DNA of 64,000 nucleotides from Sapria himalayana (GCA_029783825.1 JAREIK010003421.1:1004358-1068357), one strand, 5' to 3'; positions 26,148 through 39,340 are shown, numbered from the stretch's first letter. Notes: generated by a model from the letters alone, not told the origin. A program made the numbers and translations.

Positions 26148-29100
26148 ATGAGTTTAGATCGTCAGTGGATGTACATAAAGTTTATTAATGGATTTTTAAA
26201 TAAAGATTTTTTGACTAGGCTTGATTCTTTCATCAATTTTGTATGTATTCAATCGAGATTGATGGATGGAGAAAAAATTAAGTGTCCATGTAATCATCGC
26301 AAGTGTCAGAATATCCCTTTTCGTGATGCAAACACTATAAGATACCATTTGGCTAAATATGACTGTATGCCAAATTATTTTGTTTGGATTTATCATGGGA
26401 AAAGTACAATGTCTCTGAATATTGACCAATATGAAGGTACTAAATCATTTGCTAGTGCTGACTTCAATATGGATTACATAGATGAACCACCTAATCCTGA
26501 AGCTCAGAAATTTTATGAAATACTTAGAGCTGCAGATAAAGAGTTGTGGCCTGGTTGTAAAACACATTTAGAATTTTCACTTATGGCTCGACTTATGAGT
26601 ATTAAGTCAGAAAATCATATGTCTGAGAAATTATTTGATTAGGTGGCAGAACTAATGAAAGAAATTGTTTTGGATAATAATTTGATCACTAACAACTTTT
26701 ACAATACTAAGAAGTTACTAGGAGGAATGGGTACTAGTGGAAAAATTGATTGTTGTTTAAATGGATGTATGTTATATTGGGGTGGTTATAGTGATTTAAT
26801 TAGCTGTATGTTTTGTGATCATCCTCGATTTAAGAAGGCACCTCATGTTGTAGATACGTCACAAAAATTGAAGGTTGTCTTTAAGAAGATGTATTATTTT
26901 CCATTAATTCCTCGATTATAGAGACTATATGCATCAAATACTACTGAAAATGATATGAGGTGGCATTCTGAGCCTGAGATTGAAGAAGGGGTAATGTGAC
27001 ATCCATCAGATTCACTTGCTTGAAAGTATTTTAATTATATACATCAAAATTTTGCAGCATAAAGTCAAAATGTGAGATTAGGTATCTACACTGATGGATT
27101 TTAGCCATTTGGGAAATCTGGACAATAGTATTCAACATGGCCAATGATAGTGACACCTTATAACTTGCCTCCATGGTTATGTATGAAAGAGCAATATATG
27201 TTTTTGTCAATTTTGGTTCTATGGCCAAAAAATCTGAAAGACATGCTGGATGTTTTCTTACAGCCTCTTATTGTAGAGTTAAATCATTTGTGGGATGTTA
27301 GCATGAATACATATGATATCTCAAAGAAGCAAAATTTCATTATGCAGGCAGCCCTTATGTGGATGGTAAGTGACTTTCCTGCATATTTAATATTGTCTGG
27401 CTGAAGTACTGTAGGATGATTTGCATGCCCGTATTGCATGATAAATTCTGATGCATTTACCCTCAAATTTTGTGGTAAACAGTCATGGTTTCATAACCAT
27501 CATAAGTTTCTACCTACGAATCATCCATTTCGAAGAAATAAAACTACATTTCAAAAAAATAAAACTGTGATGACAGTCGCACCAGTAGTTCATTAAGGAG
27601 ATGATATTATGACAAAGATTCAAAGTTTGGGTTTGAAGAAGGTAGCTGAAAAAAATTCTACTGAAAGTTATGGACCAATAGGAAAAATATTTGGATGGAG
27701 GAAACGTACTATATTTTGGGACTTGCCCTATTGGAAGTTCAATTTAATTCATCATAACTTAGATGTAATGCATATTAAAAAAATATATTTGACAATGTTT
27801 TCAACACTGTCCTTAATGTAGACGGAAAAATAAAAGACACTTTAAAATCAAGACAAGAGATAAATGATTACTGTCGACATCTGAATTGAAACTGAATGAG
27901 GCAACAGAAAAATTCCCTAAATCTTGCTTCACACTTGATAAGAAAGCAAGATAGATATTGTGTGAATGGGTTAAAATTTTGAAATTCCCTAATGGATATG
28001 TGTCAAATATGGGTGGATGCGTGGATATGAAGAATCATAAGATATTTAGAATCATAAGTCATGACTGTCATGTATTTATGTAGAGATTAATACCAATTGT
28101 ATTCCATGAATTACTTCCCCTAAGTGTTTGAAAGGTTCTTACAGAACTTAGTTTGTTTTTCAAATAGCTAACTGTAACCACAATCAAAATAGATGACATT
28201 GTGAGGCTGAAGAATGATATTCCACTTATTATTTGTAAGCTTAAATGGATATTCTCACCGAGTTTTTTTAACTCAAAAGAGTATTTTTCGGTCCATTTGG
28301 CATATGAAGCAAGGATAGCAAGGCCAGTGCAGTACATGTGGATGTATCCTTTTGCAATTTATATTTAGTAAAAGAAGCAATACATGTGAAAATAAGCATC
28401 ATCATTTTGTTCTTATTATTTTGAGAATCATGTCAATACAAAGAATAGAAATGTGCAGTGAAATGATGAAGGTTATGTGATGGTAGAAGATGATTTTGTG
28501 GACAAACTATCTATCTTCAAGCACCCTAGAAGAGTATTTGGAAGAGCAATGAAAAGATGTATGACAAATGAAAAGTACAAAGTAACTCGGAGCTACGTTT
28601 TACTTAATTGTGAGGAGGTTACACCATATATTGAGTATGTATACCCAAAATGGTTGCAGATTTAATCATAGTTTGATTTTATCTTTAATAGGAATTATTA
28701 AAAATTGATATACATTTTTTTTCTCTCTTTTTATATTTGTGCAGTATTTATGTTGAGCAGTTAAAATATAGGCAACCACAATTTCCAGCAATGATGTTGA
28801 TTATATGCTAGAAACTGAATTTGTGAATTAGTTAAAAAATTATGTGAGAATTATTAAGTTTTAAAATTTTAAATTATTTAATTTATTAGTATCTTTTATT
28901 TATTAATATCATTTTTTTAATTTATGTCATAGGCAATTGATCCTTCAAATGGAATTCAAATATTTTCATTCAGAATATAAGTAAAGACACATTTAGATAT
29001 ATGATAACTTATCCTTAGTATTTTGTTAATAGATATAATTTTCACACAATCGGGTATGGTTCTTCTAAAATAACAATGAATTGTGGTGTATGCATTAAAG

Positions 29101-29663
29101 GCTCAGGTTATAGTGTAGATAAGATTGATTATTATGGTCAACTCAAAGAAGTTATTGAGTTGGAGTATCCTGGACTCAAAAATAATAGGATTGTATTATT
29201 TAAGTGCGAGTGGTTTGATCCTACATGAAATGTGGTCACAAAGATTCATTCAGATTATAAGTTAGTGGATGTTAACCATAAACACATATATAATTGATAT
29301 GAGCCATTTATTAGGGCAGTTCAAGCCGCTCAAGTATATTATTGTACATATCCAAGTTTATCTCGTGATAAGAGAGATTGGTGGGTGATTTATAAAATCA
29401 AAGCTCGATCAAAATTTGAAGTACCAACATCGCAACAAAGAAGTGAAAACTTAGATATTGTACTGGCATTCCAAAAAGATGACATAAATAATATTGAGCC
29501 TGTGAATGTAGATGAAGATCCAGAAAATTTATGTGACTCAAATAGTAGCACAATAGAAATTGAAGATGATCAATTTCTATCTAAGGATAAGTTCGAACTT
29601 CTATCAAAATCAAATGAAATATCAGAAGATCCATTGGAGTATGACTGTGATGCCGATAATTAA
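26148..29663 (+). pseudogene. CACTA tnp2-type transposase (TNPD) pseudogene
   Basis: It begins MSLDRQWMYIKFINGFLNKD, the Transpos_assoc domain, with CPC.HRKC.N and YDCMPNYFVWIYHG by about 26400. The Transposase_21 (tnp2) core follows with NVRLGIYTDGF, PWLCMKE, DVFLQPLIVELNHLW, ALMWMVSDFPAY and FLPTNHPFRRNK, then DLPYWK and HHNLDVMHIKK near 27715-27785. DUF4218-like text (SHDCHVFM, LTELSLFFK, VHLAYEARIARPVQYMWMYPF) lies at 28000-28370. DUF4216-like text (HTIGYGSSKITMNCGV) lies at 29040-29400. An acidic tail ends at 29663. The product would bind and cut CACTA ends. Many stops, and possible introns near 28680-28745 and 28850-28930, make exact structure unclear. Confidence 0.92.
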
Positions 29664-29803
29664 ATTGTTATAATTTTATTATAATATTAAACTATCAAAG
29701 ACTTTTTATATTTTGTTGAAATCTATCGGTGAATTTTATTCAAAAATGTGTGCTTATTCATCATATCTCTATTATTTGTTATATGTTTTATTTTGTATAG
29801 TAG

Positions 29804-31760
29804 ATGACACCTAAAGGACGTGGCCATGGTGGAGGTGGACGTGGACACAGAAATAAACCAAATTCATCTAGTATGTTATATCATGTTGCAGAATCAGTAG
29901 CATCTCATAGCCACCATATCCAGACTTCAACATCACAATCACCATCTTCATTTCTATCACCATCTAGTATGTTATATCATGACATAAATAATATAAGTAC
30001 AACATCACTATCATTGAGACCTCTACTATCACCTTTATTAGATGTAAGCCGACCACCCATTGTCTTTCCTGCACACACTTTTGATCTATCTCTAACTTCT
30101 ACACCATATTTTACACCAATAGTTCCCCCATTTACAAAACCAACAACATAATCAAATATTGTGAATTCCTCTACAGCCAGTGCAAAGTTAGAAATTGAGA
30201 TTGTGGATGGGAGGTAAAAGAAATATGTAGAAATGACTTGAAAAAAAAATTTTGATGTTGCTGTTAGTAGTTTTTTTTATGGTTATGATTTGCTTATTTT
30301 CAATGTTATTTATTTATTTGTATAGTTTTATTCCATCTCACAAGTGTTCGACTATAATTACAAAGTCTTTCAAGAAAATGGCTGATTCTAAAGCATTCTC
30401 CTGGAAGAAAGTTTCTGAATTGACAAAAGAGTCATATTTTAATGACTTCCAGGTAAAAATAACAAAACAAAAGCATGGAAAAATAATTATCTATTTACTT
30501 AACTATTATGTTGGTTATTATTCAAGCAGTAAATAATTATGTTCTTGTTGTTAATATAAATTCTTTTGTGATTTTTCTATATATAATCAGTACACATGGA
30601 CACCCAAATTTGATGGAAAGATAAAGTCATTATTGGAGATCAAAGCTTCTCAACTGTATTCTGATTTTGTCCATAAATTAAAGAATGTGAAAGAAAGGCC
30701 TGACTTTATATTTGAGGATGACTAGCCCGAGTTGCTTAATTATTTGGAGGAGCCAGATGTGAAGAAAAAATTAGATATTGCCAACAAAAATCAATGATGT
30801 GAGGTAGCTGGACTAGGTATGGGAATCTATCGACACACAGGAGGGTCAAAGTCAAGCATTGAGCATGCTCTAGATTTGGTACAATTTTAAAATTCTAAAC
30901 ATTTATAATTTAGTGATTGTCCTAATAGTCCAATAAATCAAATCTCTACATGATTTTATTAATTTTGATAAATTTTTGATCATTTGTTTTTTTATGACTT
31001 AATAAAAACATATTCTAGGTTGGAGAATTGGGTCGAGATCTAAATTTTTATGAGATTTTTAGGAAGATGCATGTGAAGAAAGTGGATGGTCACTATGTTG
31101 ATAATAAGTCTCAGGTGATTTCTGTAAGAATTTATTAAATTAATTAGATTTTATAAAACTATAGTACATTATAAAAATTGTTTGGATTGCAAAATATTTA
31201 TTTTATTTTTTGTATATCTGGAATAGTTTTTTTCTCTATTTTATCTCAGGACCTAATGGAGGAACGTGTGATAGCTGCTCATCAACAAATTGAGGGTTAT
31301 ATGGATCTTCAACCAATTGACTATGAACCTATTTATTTGGAGACCATAGGAGGTCAAAAGAAGCAGTGAGTGTATGAAATTGGCTCTAAGAGAGTGGCAT
31401 TTTGTTGTAGCCATCGTGCTTCTAATTCATCTGTCTTAGCAATGGTGGATGAGGCAGTCAAACAACAAGCATTGGAAACAAATGAATGTATTATATTTAT
31501 GAAGACCGAAATGAAAAAGAAAGATGAGCAGATATCTCATTTGAAGGATGAAATATATGAAATTAAAGAATAGAAGGATGAGTAGTATACTAATTTTATG
31601 GAAGAAATGCAAGAAATTAAAGAAATGAATGATGAGTTGAAAGAAATTAAGAATGTAATGCAACATTAGATATCCTATTTGGAGTCATAGTTAGTGGCAT
31701 TGGTGCAACAGATAGCATTCTGAGATCCAGCTATGAAACCTCATAGGAGAGGCTAGCATT
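29804..31760 (+). pseudogene. CACTA second gene, Ptta/TNPA-type (Transposase_24) pseudogene
   Basis: The first frame starts MTPKGRGHGGGGRGHRNKPN and continues Ser/Pro-rich to 30148. After likely introns, text at 30590-30890 (YTWTPKFDGKIKSLLEIKA, PDFIFEDD, YRHTGGSKSS) matches the plant Ptta/En/Spm family domain. This is followed by FRKMHVKKVDGHYVDNKSQ near 31060-31110. The C-terminal part (31240-31670) has EERVIAAHQQIEGY and a charged coiled coil (KKDEQISHLKDEIYEIKE). By analogy with En/Spm TNPA it would bind subterminal repeats. Stops occur at several points. It follows tnp2 by 140 bp in the same direction. Confidence 0.85.
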
Positions 31761-32187
31761 CCCTACAAATTATGATGATGATTTCGTATGAGAATTATTT
31801 CTGAACTATTATTTATTTTTGTCTATGTGTAGCAAAAAATTATGATTTTTTTTGCAGGTTTCAAATTTTTTTTATTCTAGTTTTGTTCTTTGCTTTTTCG
31901 ATTAACCTAATTATGAATCTATGCATGACACATTATGTGAGACACAAGAAAAAATTTTAATTCAAAGCATTCAAACATTAGCATGGTCATTCCAATGCAG
32001 TGTCCCATATTTATCAATTTCAGCTTTATCAAAAGAAGGGCTAGCTTATCTTACCTTTATTATTCTTAAAATATTTTAGTTTTGTACTCTCTTTCTCTCT
32101 AACCATAATTACTGGACATCTTTTGGATTTTTGTTGAATCTATATGACAATCAACTTTGATTTGTGATTGTTCATGTCTATAATAAT

Positions 32188-32242
<55 letters not shown>

Positions 32243-32767
32243 TTGTTTTTGTGTCTCTGAATTTTTTGGGTATAGTTTTAGCCTATTATAGGTATGTAAA
32301 AGCCTATTTTCAGCAGTGGTAGCGGAGGCGTCGGTGGCGGCGGCGGTGACAGCGGCAGCGGCGGCGATGGCAGCAGCGACACAAATGCTATATATACGTA
32401 CGTATATAGTCAATATATATGTACATATAATACAATAGTATTTATGTACATATATACTGAGTACATATATATGTTCTCAGTATATATGTACGCATAATAC
32501 TATAGTTTATATGTACATATACTATTGTAATATATGTATGAGTGAAATGCTAGTATATATGTACATATTTACTATAGTAATATATATTTATTAAAACATA
32601 GTTTTGTATTTATTTATTTTGATTTGATTGGGGTGTTTAAATTTCTTATAGATATGGTATCTCATTGTTTCCTAATAAATCTTGTATAAGTGATGAGATT
32701 TTTCACTAAACAAGATGTGTTGTGACTCAGACAGCTTTGTCGTAGCAGAAACTTGGTGATCGGAGAA

Positions 32768-32806
<39 letters not shown>

Positions 32807-33026
32807 AATATCAATGAATGGATAGATTATACTTTATATACTATAGGAAGATATATTGATGAATAAGATATAATAAAATTTTGTTTTTTTTTGTTTTGAT
32901 AATGTAAAATATTGAATTATAATAAGTTATTAAATGATTTTATTTTTTGTTTATTATAAATTATCATTTATAGTTTCTTTTTTAATTCAATTTGATATAA
33001 AAATATTATTTTATTTAATTAAAAAA
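31761..33026. other. CACTA 3' non-coding region with simple repeats
   Basis: No credible gene. It contains (AT)n-(GT)n at 32186-32239, a GGC/GCA triplet-rich stretch at 32321-32381, repeats of tatatgtacatat at 32390-32580, and (GA)n at 32770-32805. Confidence 0.7.
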
Positions 33027-33868
33027 TTAAAATAGCTAGGAAAAATTCCCTAGCTATTTTAGCAAATTTTTCCTAGCTAAATTTGCTAGCGAAGATTCTC
33101 TTGCACTAATTAGAGCATCTCCAACGAGATCGCTAAAATCAAAATTTTCGATATTTTATTGAGTGTTGTTATAAAATTAGGCTCCAACGCGCTCGCTATC
33201 CCACTCGCATTTTTACCCATCCGATTTCTCGCTCAACAAATGTAGCGAGCATTTATCTCTCAACAAATCATTTTTTTTCTCTTAAAATATTCTTGTCGTC
33301 TTCGATCCAGCGACACCGGAACTCAATTTCGCACCACACTTCAGTATTTTGCCAAGCTTGGTTGGAGTAAAATTGGAAGTGTTGCTAGTTAAAATACTGG
33401 ATTGAATATTTTAATATTTTTTATTAGTTATTTTATTGAGTGTGGTTGGAGATGCTCTTAGTTAGGGAAAATTCCCTCGCTAATTTAGCAAGGTAAAAAT
33501 CCCTTGCTAAATTAGATAGAAATATTTTTATTTTAGCAACGGATTTTTCCATTGCTAAATTTATTATCTAGGGACTATTTTCGTCGCTAATAATTAGCGA
33601 CGAGTACTTTAGCTTGGGAAAGCTTCCGTCGCTATATTTGTTTAGCAATGGAAAATTTCATTTAGTTTGTTAATTTAGCTAGGTAAAATATTTTTTTAGC
33701 TAGTGATTTTTTCGTCACTAAAAATTTAGCGAGGGACACTTTCCCTCGCTAAATTATAGCAACCAACACTTTAGATAGGGAAACGATTCATCATTAATTC
33801 ATCGTTATATTCCTTTTAGCGATGGAAAATGCCCATTTAGCTAGGGAATTTTCCCTAGCTATTGGGAT
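33027..33868. repeat. CACTA right subterminal repeat region
   Basis: Inverted-orientation words ttccctagctaattta, tagcgaggga and tttagcgatgg recur at 33027-33110 and 33461-33868. They are the counterpart of the left subterminal region and are split by a Tourist-like MITE. Confidence 0.85.
33113..33457. mobile_element. Tourist/PIF-Harbinger-like MITE, 345 bp
   Basis: The ends are GAGCATCTCCAAC and its inverted copy GTTGGAGATGCTC (interrupted beyond 13 bp), flanked by TTA on both sides (33110-33112 and 33458-33460). A 3-bp TTA duplication with short terminal repeats is characteristic of Tourist-like MITEs. It has no coding capacity. Confidence 0.88.
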
Positions 33869-33881
33869 TTTTCTTGTAGTG
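33869..33881 (-). repeat. CACTA right terminal inverted repeat
   Basis: TTTTCTTGTAGTG, followed by the TCT target duplication at 33882-33884. Confidence 0.93.
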
Positions 33882-33884
33882 TCT

Positions 33885-34330
33885 ATATTTACTATATAAA
33901 TAAATAAATATGAGTGGGTGGGTGGGTGTGTGTGTGTGTACATTCGACATTAGTGTATGTTTATATGATTAGTGAGATCTAGAGCCAAAATATTAATAAA
34001 AAATCACAAAAACTTTTTTCATTCACATAAAAAACTCAGTTAATTAATTATGATGATTTCAATTAAATCATTTATATAATTTTATATTTTTCAAAAAATT
34101 TTATTGAATGTGTAACAACATTAAATGAAAATAATAATCTTAGGTGTAATCTTCATGAATAGAAATTTGTAAATGAAAATACATGGATTTTTGGACATTC
34201 TCTAGTAAAATTCTCAACTTAACCAACATAATATAATTTATCATGCTTATCTATGCATTCCAATGAATAATCTAAGCACCACATATTTTTTTGGTACTTC
34301 ATACTTGTAAATGCCTTCTAACACTTAGGC
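33885..34330. other. AT-rich flank of the CACTA element
   Basis: Starts with GGGT and GT simple repeats. The remainder has no gene or element I can identify. Confidence 0.5.
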
Positions 34331-34596
34331 TATGGCTCTAATACCAAATTTATCGCATGACCACCACAATCATTAAAGGTGACCCGACACACTAGATCTA
34401 GCCTTGATAATAAATGAAATGCAACCCAACACACCATTGAATCTAGCTCTAATACTAAATGTAAATGTGACCTAACACACTAGCTCTGACTTGTATACCT
34501 ACTACCAAATGTAAGGTAATCTCAAATGTAACATGAAGAAACCCTAAGGCCTCTTTATACTAGATGTAATGGCCCAATATCCCTCTAATACCAAAT
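34331..34596 (-). repeat. Copia leader with repeated primer-binding-site-like motifs
   Basis: Read on the minus strand, the word TTTGGTATTAGAG (or a variant) recurs near 34583, 34500, 34450 and 34343, the first directly beside the LTR end. The initiator-tRNA-Met primer site of plant copia elements is TGGTATCAGAGC, so the first copy is a normal PBS and the others look like duplicates. The same arrangement is seen at 52930-53161. Confidence 0.65.
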
Positions 34597-35261
34597 GTTA
34601 TGAAATCCAAAGCTATGGGAATCATCAAAACTTTTTGTCACTCTCATGCATTCCAACCACGTGATGGATGATTAGCCATAGATTTAAAAACTCTCATAGA
34701 AGAAGCATGCCACACACATGAGAGAGAGAGAGAGAGACGTTACCATAAGCACATGAAAAAAATAAGAGGAAAACTTCTAATTCATTTCATTCTAATTTTT
34801 AATTATAATTTTATTCAATTTACAATACTTAAATAGAAAATAGAAAAAACTATTATTACTATACAATCCCGAACATATTATCAAAGCACAATAAAAAGTG
34901 ACATCATATTTCCATGTCACCACTTCATTCATATCACAACACCATAAGATAGGGTCACAACTTAAATCCTTAAATTGGCTAGTCCTAACAACATATAATA
35001 AGTTGCAACAATAATGATGTCACGATATCAAAACACATGTTATAGCTTAATTAGGTTGAATCATGACTTCACAATTCTTGTCATGACATGAAAATACATA
35101 TTACAGCTTAAGCCTTTAGATAAGTTATGACTTCACACTTTACATCACAACTCCAAAGCAAATGTTATAGCTTAAGATGAGTTGTGACTTCATAATTCTA
35201 TGTCACGACTCCAAAACACATATTATACATTAAGTTGAGTCATAACTTTATGTTGTGACTT
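34597..35261 (-). mobile_element. Copia-B-type LTR, part 1 (interrupted by the Athila-like element)
   Basis: Its left edge reads TGTTATGAAATCC, the minus-strand LTR 3' end. It aligns with the LTR starting at 53162 through shared blocks (aactctcata, cacatgagaga, aagcaca, aataagaggaaaac, caatttacaat). It then carries GTCATGAC-type repeats. The sequence is cut at 35261 and seems to continue at 43686-43860. A PBS-bearing leader lies on its left, so it acts as a 5' LTR for something truncated. Confidence 0.65.
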
Positions 35262-37739
35262 TGTTACTCCACCTAATTTAATCGGTTAGGTAATATCTCA
35301 AAAGTTCATTAATAAGAGTATCTCATCAACTGAGATCTACAAGTAAAAGGGTCATATAAAAATTATAATAGATTTTAATCTAGATATCAATCACATAGAG
35401 AATATATCAATAGTTTGGCTATTCAAAAATAGCAACTCATTTGTGGTAATAGATGCTTAGATTTTTAAACAATCTTAGGTCCTAGATGCATTTATTTAAT
35501 TTATGTGATACATTAATTCATTTGATATATATTATGTTAGAAAAAAAATGAAGGTTGGGGTATAGTACAGTGATCCATTTTCTTAATAGCATACAAGGAC
35601 TTATCATCATTGAGCTCTTCCCAATAGTAGTGCCCTCATAGTTTTTTCTTCAATACATCACCATCAAGACAATGATTTATCTTTGAATGAGAGACATTCA
35701 AAATCACATATCTGTTAGGCAACTTCATTGACTTTACTTGTTGGTTATTTGTGTGCACATTCTTATTCACTGCCTCCATTGTCATAAAAACTGATGATTG
35801 GTATAGCATTTATACTTTCACATATGGCTTTATAAGGACCATACTTACACTTCCTTTGAGTTTTACTAGTAAAAACCATATGAGTAGAAGAAACTCACAA
35901 GTGCTATCACTACCTTTCAAGTCATCATATACTCATGCATGTCTGGAGGATTTCATGTCACTATTCTCCTTGCTAACAATACAATTCACATACTAAAGGT
36001 GAACCCCTTAAAAAAATTTTATATAATATCTATCTCAATCAACAATCACTCCCTCTAAGATGTTGATAATAGATTGATATGTAAAAGAATTCATACTTTC
36101 AGCTTCATATGCACCATACTCATGATGATTGACATACCCAAATTTTATGATTTAACATATAGTTTTATCTAATGTATCCCATTTAGAAGAGCTCTCATCA
36201 TCTTCCTATCATATCCATGGGTGAGTCACATAACTTACATATCACCATCTACCACAACCTTGCACAAACATACTATTAATCAAAACTCTAATTCAAGTTT
36301 TATTTTGTCACCATCCAATAATATCCATTAAATAAAATATAATTAAACCATAAATATATCAATCATCCAAATTAATTATATAACATAATTCAAATCATAC
36401 AAACTCTAAACCATACTAATTTCATACAAAAACATGAATTAATCCCTAGAGGAGAAAGGTTTGAGAGCCATGCCCCCTAAATTTAGGGATTGACATATTT
36501 CATGCATCTCATGCTTACTTATGGAACTCCTAGAAAGTGTGAAATCCATCACTAGGGTTTGTAGTTTTTATGGCTTTACTTGTATAGTGAGTGAGAAGGA
36601 GAACAAAATAAAAAATCCATTCAAAATTTTTCTAACTTTCACTTTTATACTTAGATATCATTGCATTACTCTAAGTATGAAGTCATAACTTCCAAATGAA
36701 AGTCATCACTCTGGCCTTTGTCTTTTTATCTTGAGGTTGCAAATCTAGAATATGGCCGTGACTATGTTCAACATATTGATCATTCTATAATACAAGTTCA
36801 TTGCTCTAGCAATGACCACGACTTGTGTCTGATCTTTCCATAACACAAGGAAGCATCACTATGAAATGGTTTCAGCTTCATTCCTTATCATGTGTAGTCC
36901 ATAGATGGCTATGACACTTTGAAGCGGCTACGGAGTAAAGATGGATTATCATATTGTTATAGTCATGACACTATGTGGAGGCCATGATAATGGCCTTTCT
37001 TCTTTCATACAAACATATTGTAGTAATGTTATTAGAATTTCATGGTATTTATACTTGGCTTGCATATATAAGTCATGGTTATGTCTTCCTTATGAAATAA
37101 AGTTCATGGCCTTAGAAATGGTGATATTGAAGTTATGTCCTATGTAATATTTAGTATCTCAAAAGTTATTACTTTAAATAAGTGTCATGACATTGGCATT
37201 AGTACTCGTGGATCTATAATTTTTTATAGCTCAAAGTCATGACTTTATAAAAATATCATTATTTTAACTTCAAACAACCGAGCCATATAAAGATAAAGTC
37301 GTAGATCTATGGAATTAGCCACAACATTAAGCATTAGTGAGTTATTTAGTTGTTGTAACAAAGAATTAAAATTATAGCCATTTAAAGTTTTCTGATCTAA
37401 GTATGGTTAAGACTTTATGAAAATATCATAGTCATTGAGAATATATCACATAATTGAAAGCTTGTGCTAATGAGAGGGCAAGGTCATCGTGTATAAGATT
37501 TTTTCAATGGTCATTTGCATTAGATAGAATTTCAGCCAATAATAGATATTGAAATCATGAAATACTTATGGATCTACCTCCTCTACTAAATATCTCAAAA
37601 AATTTATTCATTTCATAAATAGTCATCAAAGTTCTCCAAAATATCAAAAAATATGAAATCAATACATATTCACTTCATTTCTACATATACACAATATTCT
37701 TACCCACAAAAATTACTAGAATGTTTAGTAAATTGAACA
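35262..37739 (-). mobile_element. 3' LTR of the Athila-like element (about 2.48 kb)
   Basis: On the plus strand it runs from TGTTACTCCACCTAATTTAA to TTGAACA and aligns along its length with 41511-43685. It contains GTCATGAC at about 36963, 37187 and 37234. Long LTRs suit the Athila/Tat group. No real ORF is present. Confidence 0.78.
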
Positions 37740-38229
37740 CTAATCAAACTCACTCACTAAAATAATTACTCATCTTGAGAAACAACTTTCATCTCCAAGA
37801 AATATAAATATACATTATCACAATAAATTACTATGACTAGATTTGAGTGTCATAGGATTTATAAATAGTAGAGTAACTTCAAGTATATATATTTATAGTC
37901 GTGGTTGGGTTTAAATTATGTGACTATATTTGTGGATCATTGGACATGTGTATTTAGTTATGTGGTGTGTGTGAGTTTGATTACATCACACATCTAAAAA
38001 AAAGTACTTACATTGCTTCCTAATAGTGCTATGTTTAATGTTTATAGATATACCATCAAAATTTTATTAACTTCATAGGAGATCTCTGACATCCACCTGA
38101 TTTTTTTTGTATATTACTTCATTTCCTTCTTATTGGTATCTTCATTCAGCCTTTCTACGGCAACCCTCATCTCTAAGACTATCTCCTCTTTTGATGCCAC
38201 AACTTTAGCAAATTCTGTGGCTTCTTCTT

Positions 38230-38750
38230 CTCTGCTTTATTATCCCTTTTCATTCTAGATCTCTAAAGTCATGATGCTAAGTACTCTCATGGCTTTGTCT
38301 TTGGGCTTGTCTTTATCTTTTTCTATATGTTATTCCAATATTTTGGTATTGTGCATAGTTGTGACTTTGGCTTGCATTTTTTTCTTGCTCTTATCTTTTT
38401 GTAACTCTAAAGTCATTGTGTTGTGGATAGCCATGGCTTTCTCTTTAAGCTTTTAATAGACTAATTTTTTCTGTATCTCCAAAGTCACACCACTAATCAT
38501 AATTGTGGCTTTGACTTTTATATTACCTTGGCCATTTTCATTCTATATCATTTAAGTCCCAGACCTGGGCACAATTATGGCTTTGTGTTTATATTTCCTT
38601 GGTCATGTTCATTATGTATCACCTAAGTCATGGAACTAGGCATAGCTATGGCTTTGTCATATCTTTCCTTAACCATTTTCATTATGGAACCCTAAAGTCA
38701 TAGTGTTATGTATATCTACAACTTTGTCTTTGATTTTCTCTTCCATAATT
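38230..38750 (-). repeat. Tandem repeats in the integrase-LTR spacer
   Basis: Five to six degenerate units of about 75-110 bp share ggctttgtctttg, ttccttggccattttcatt and cctaaagtcatgg. They lie in the spacer between the integrase C-terminus and the 3' LTR, where some Athila-type elements carry an env-like ORF. No such ORF is visible. Confidence 0.65.
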
Positions 38751-38804
38751 TTATCTTAGCCTTATAATATTTTACCTTACATCCATTTACCTTAATTTTT
38801 TTTT

Positions 38805-39025
38805 TTTTTGCATTTTGATTTCTTTATGATGGCTCCATAAGGTGTCATAGATATTATTTCGAATAGATTGTCCCATCTAGATTTTAACTTCTCTACAAAC
38901 ATCTTCAACTAAAAATTGAAAACTAATACCTTGTTTTTGACTTTGAACTCCCTCTTTTGTAAATTCCTGTCATGTCATTATGATGGCTCCATATTAGCTT
39001 GTCTGTAGAAATAGAGTTTCTACTT
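38805..39025 (-). pseudogene. Gypsy integrase C-terminal fragment
   Basis: Minus-strand text HDRNLQKREFKVKNKVLVFN, then LKMFVEKLKSRWDN and TPYGAI, matches the chromodomain-less integrase C-terminus of Athila-like elements (HDK.[29 protein letters not shown], shown approximately). The zinc-binding and catalytic core that should precede it is absent. The sequence jumps to RNase H within about 30 bp. Confidence 0.75.
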
Positions 39026-39039
39026 TCAAAATCTGCTCG

Positions 39040-39340
39040 ACCAAAAAATTTTCCTTCTTTTTTGTCATTTATATGGTCCAATCATAATAAATGATCAACA
39101 ATCATATTGTCATTCCCCTTTTTATCTCTTTTTTCAAGATCTAATTCTTGGAAAAATAATATCTACCTTATTATTCTGAGTTTGGCCTCTTTTTTGTTTA
39201 TTAAATATCATACCATTATATGATCCATATAGATAACTACTTTTGCTACAAGGATGTATAGTTGGAATTTGTTGTAGAAGAAAACAATAAAAAATAATTA
39301 CTTTTCTATCATTGTATAATTTATTTGGGCTTCATTAAAC
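39040..39340 (-). pseudogene. Gypsy RNase H fragment
   Basis: Minus-strand text includes KRDKKGNDN followed by VDHLLWL near 39100-39160. This corresponds to FDLEI.DKKG.EN.VADHLSRL at the end of the RNase H domain of Athila-type pol. Earlier text is degenerate. It lies between RT and the integrase tail. Confidence 0.7.
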
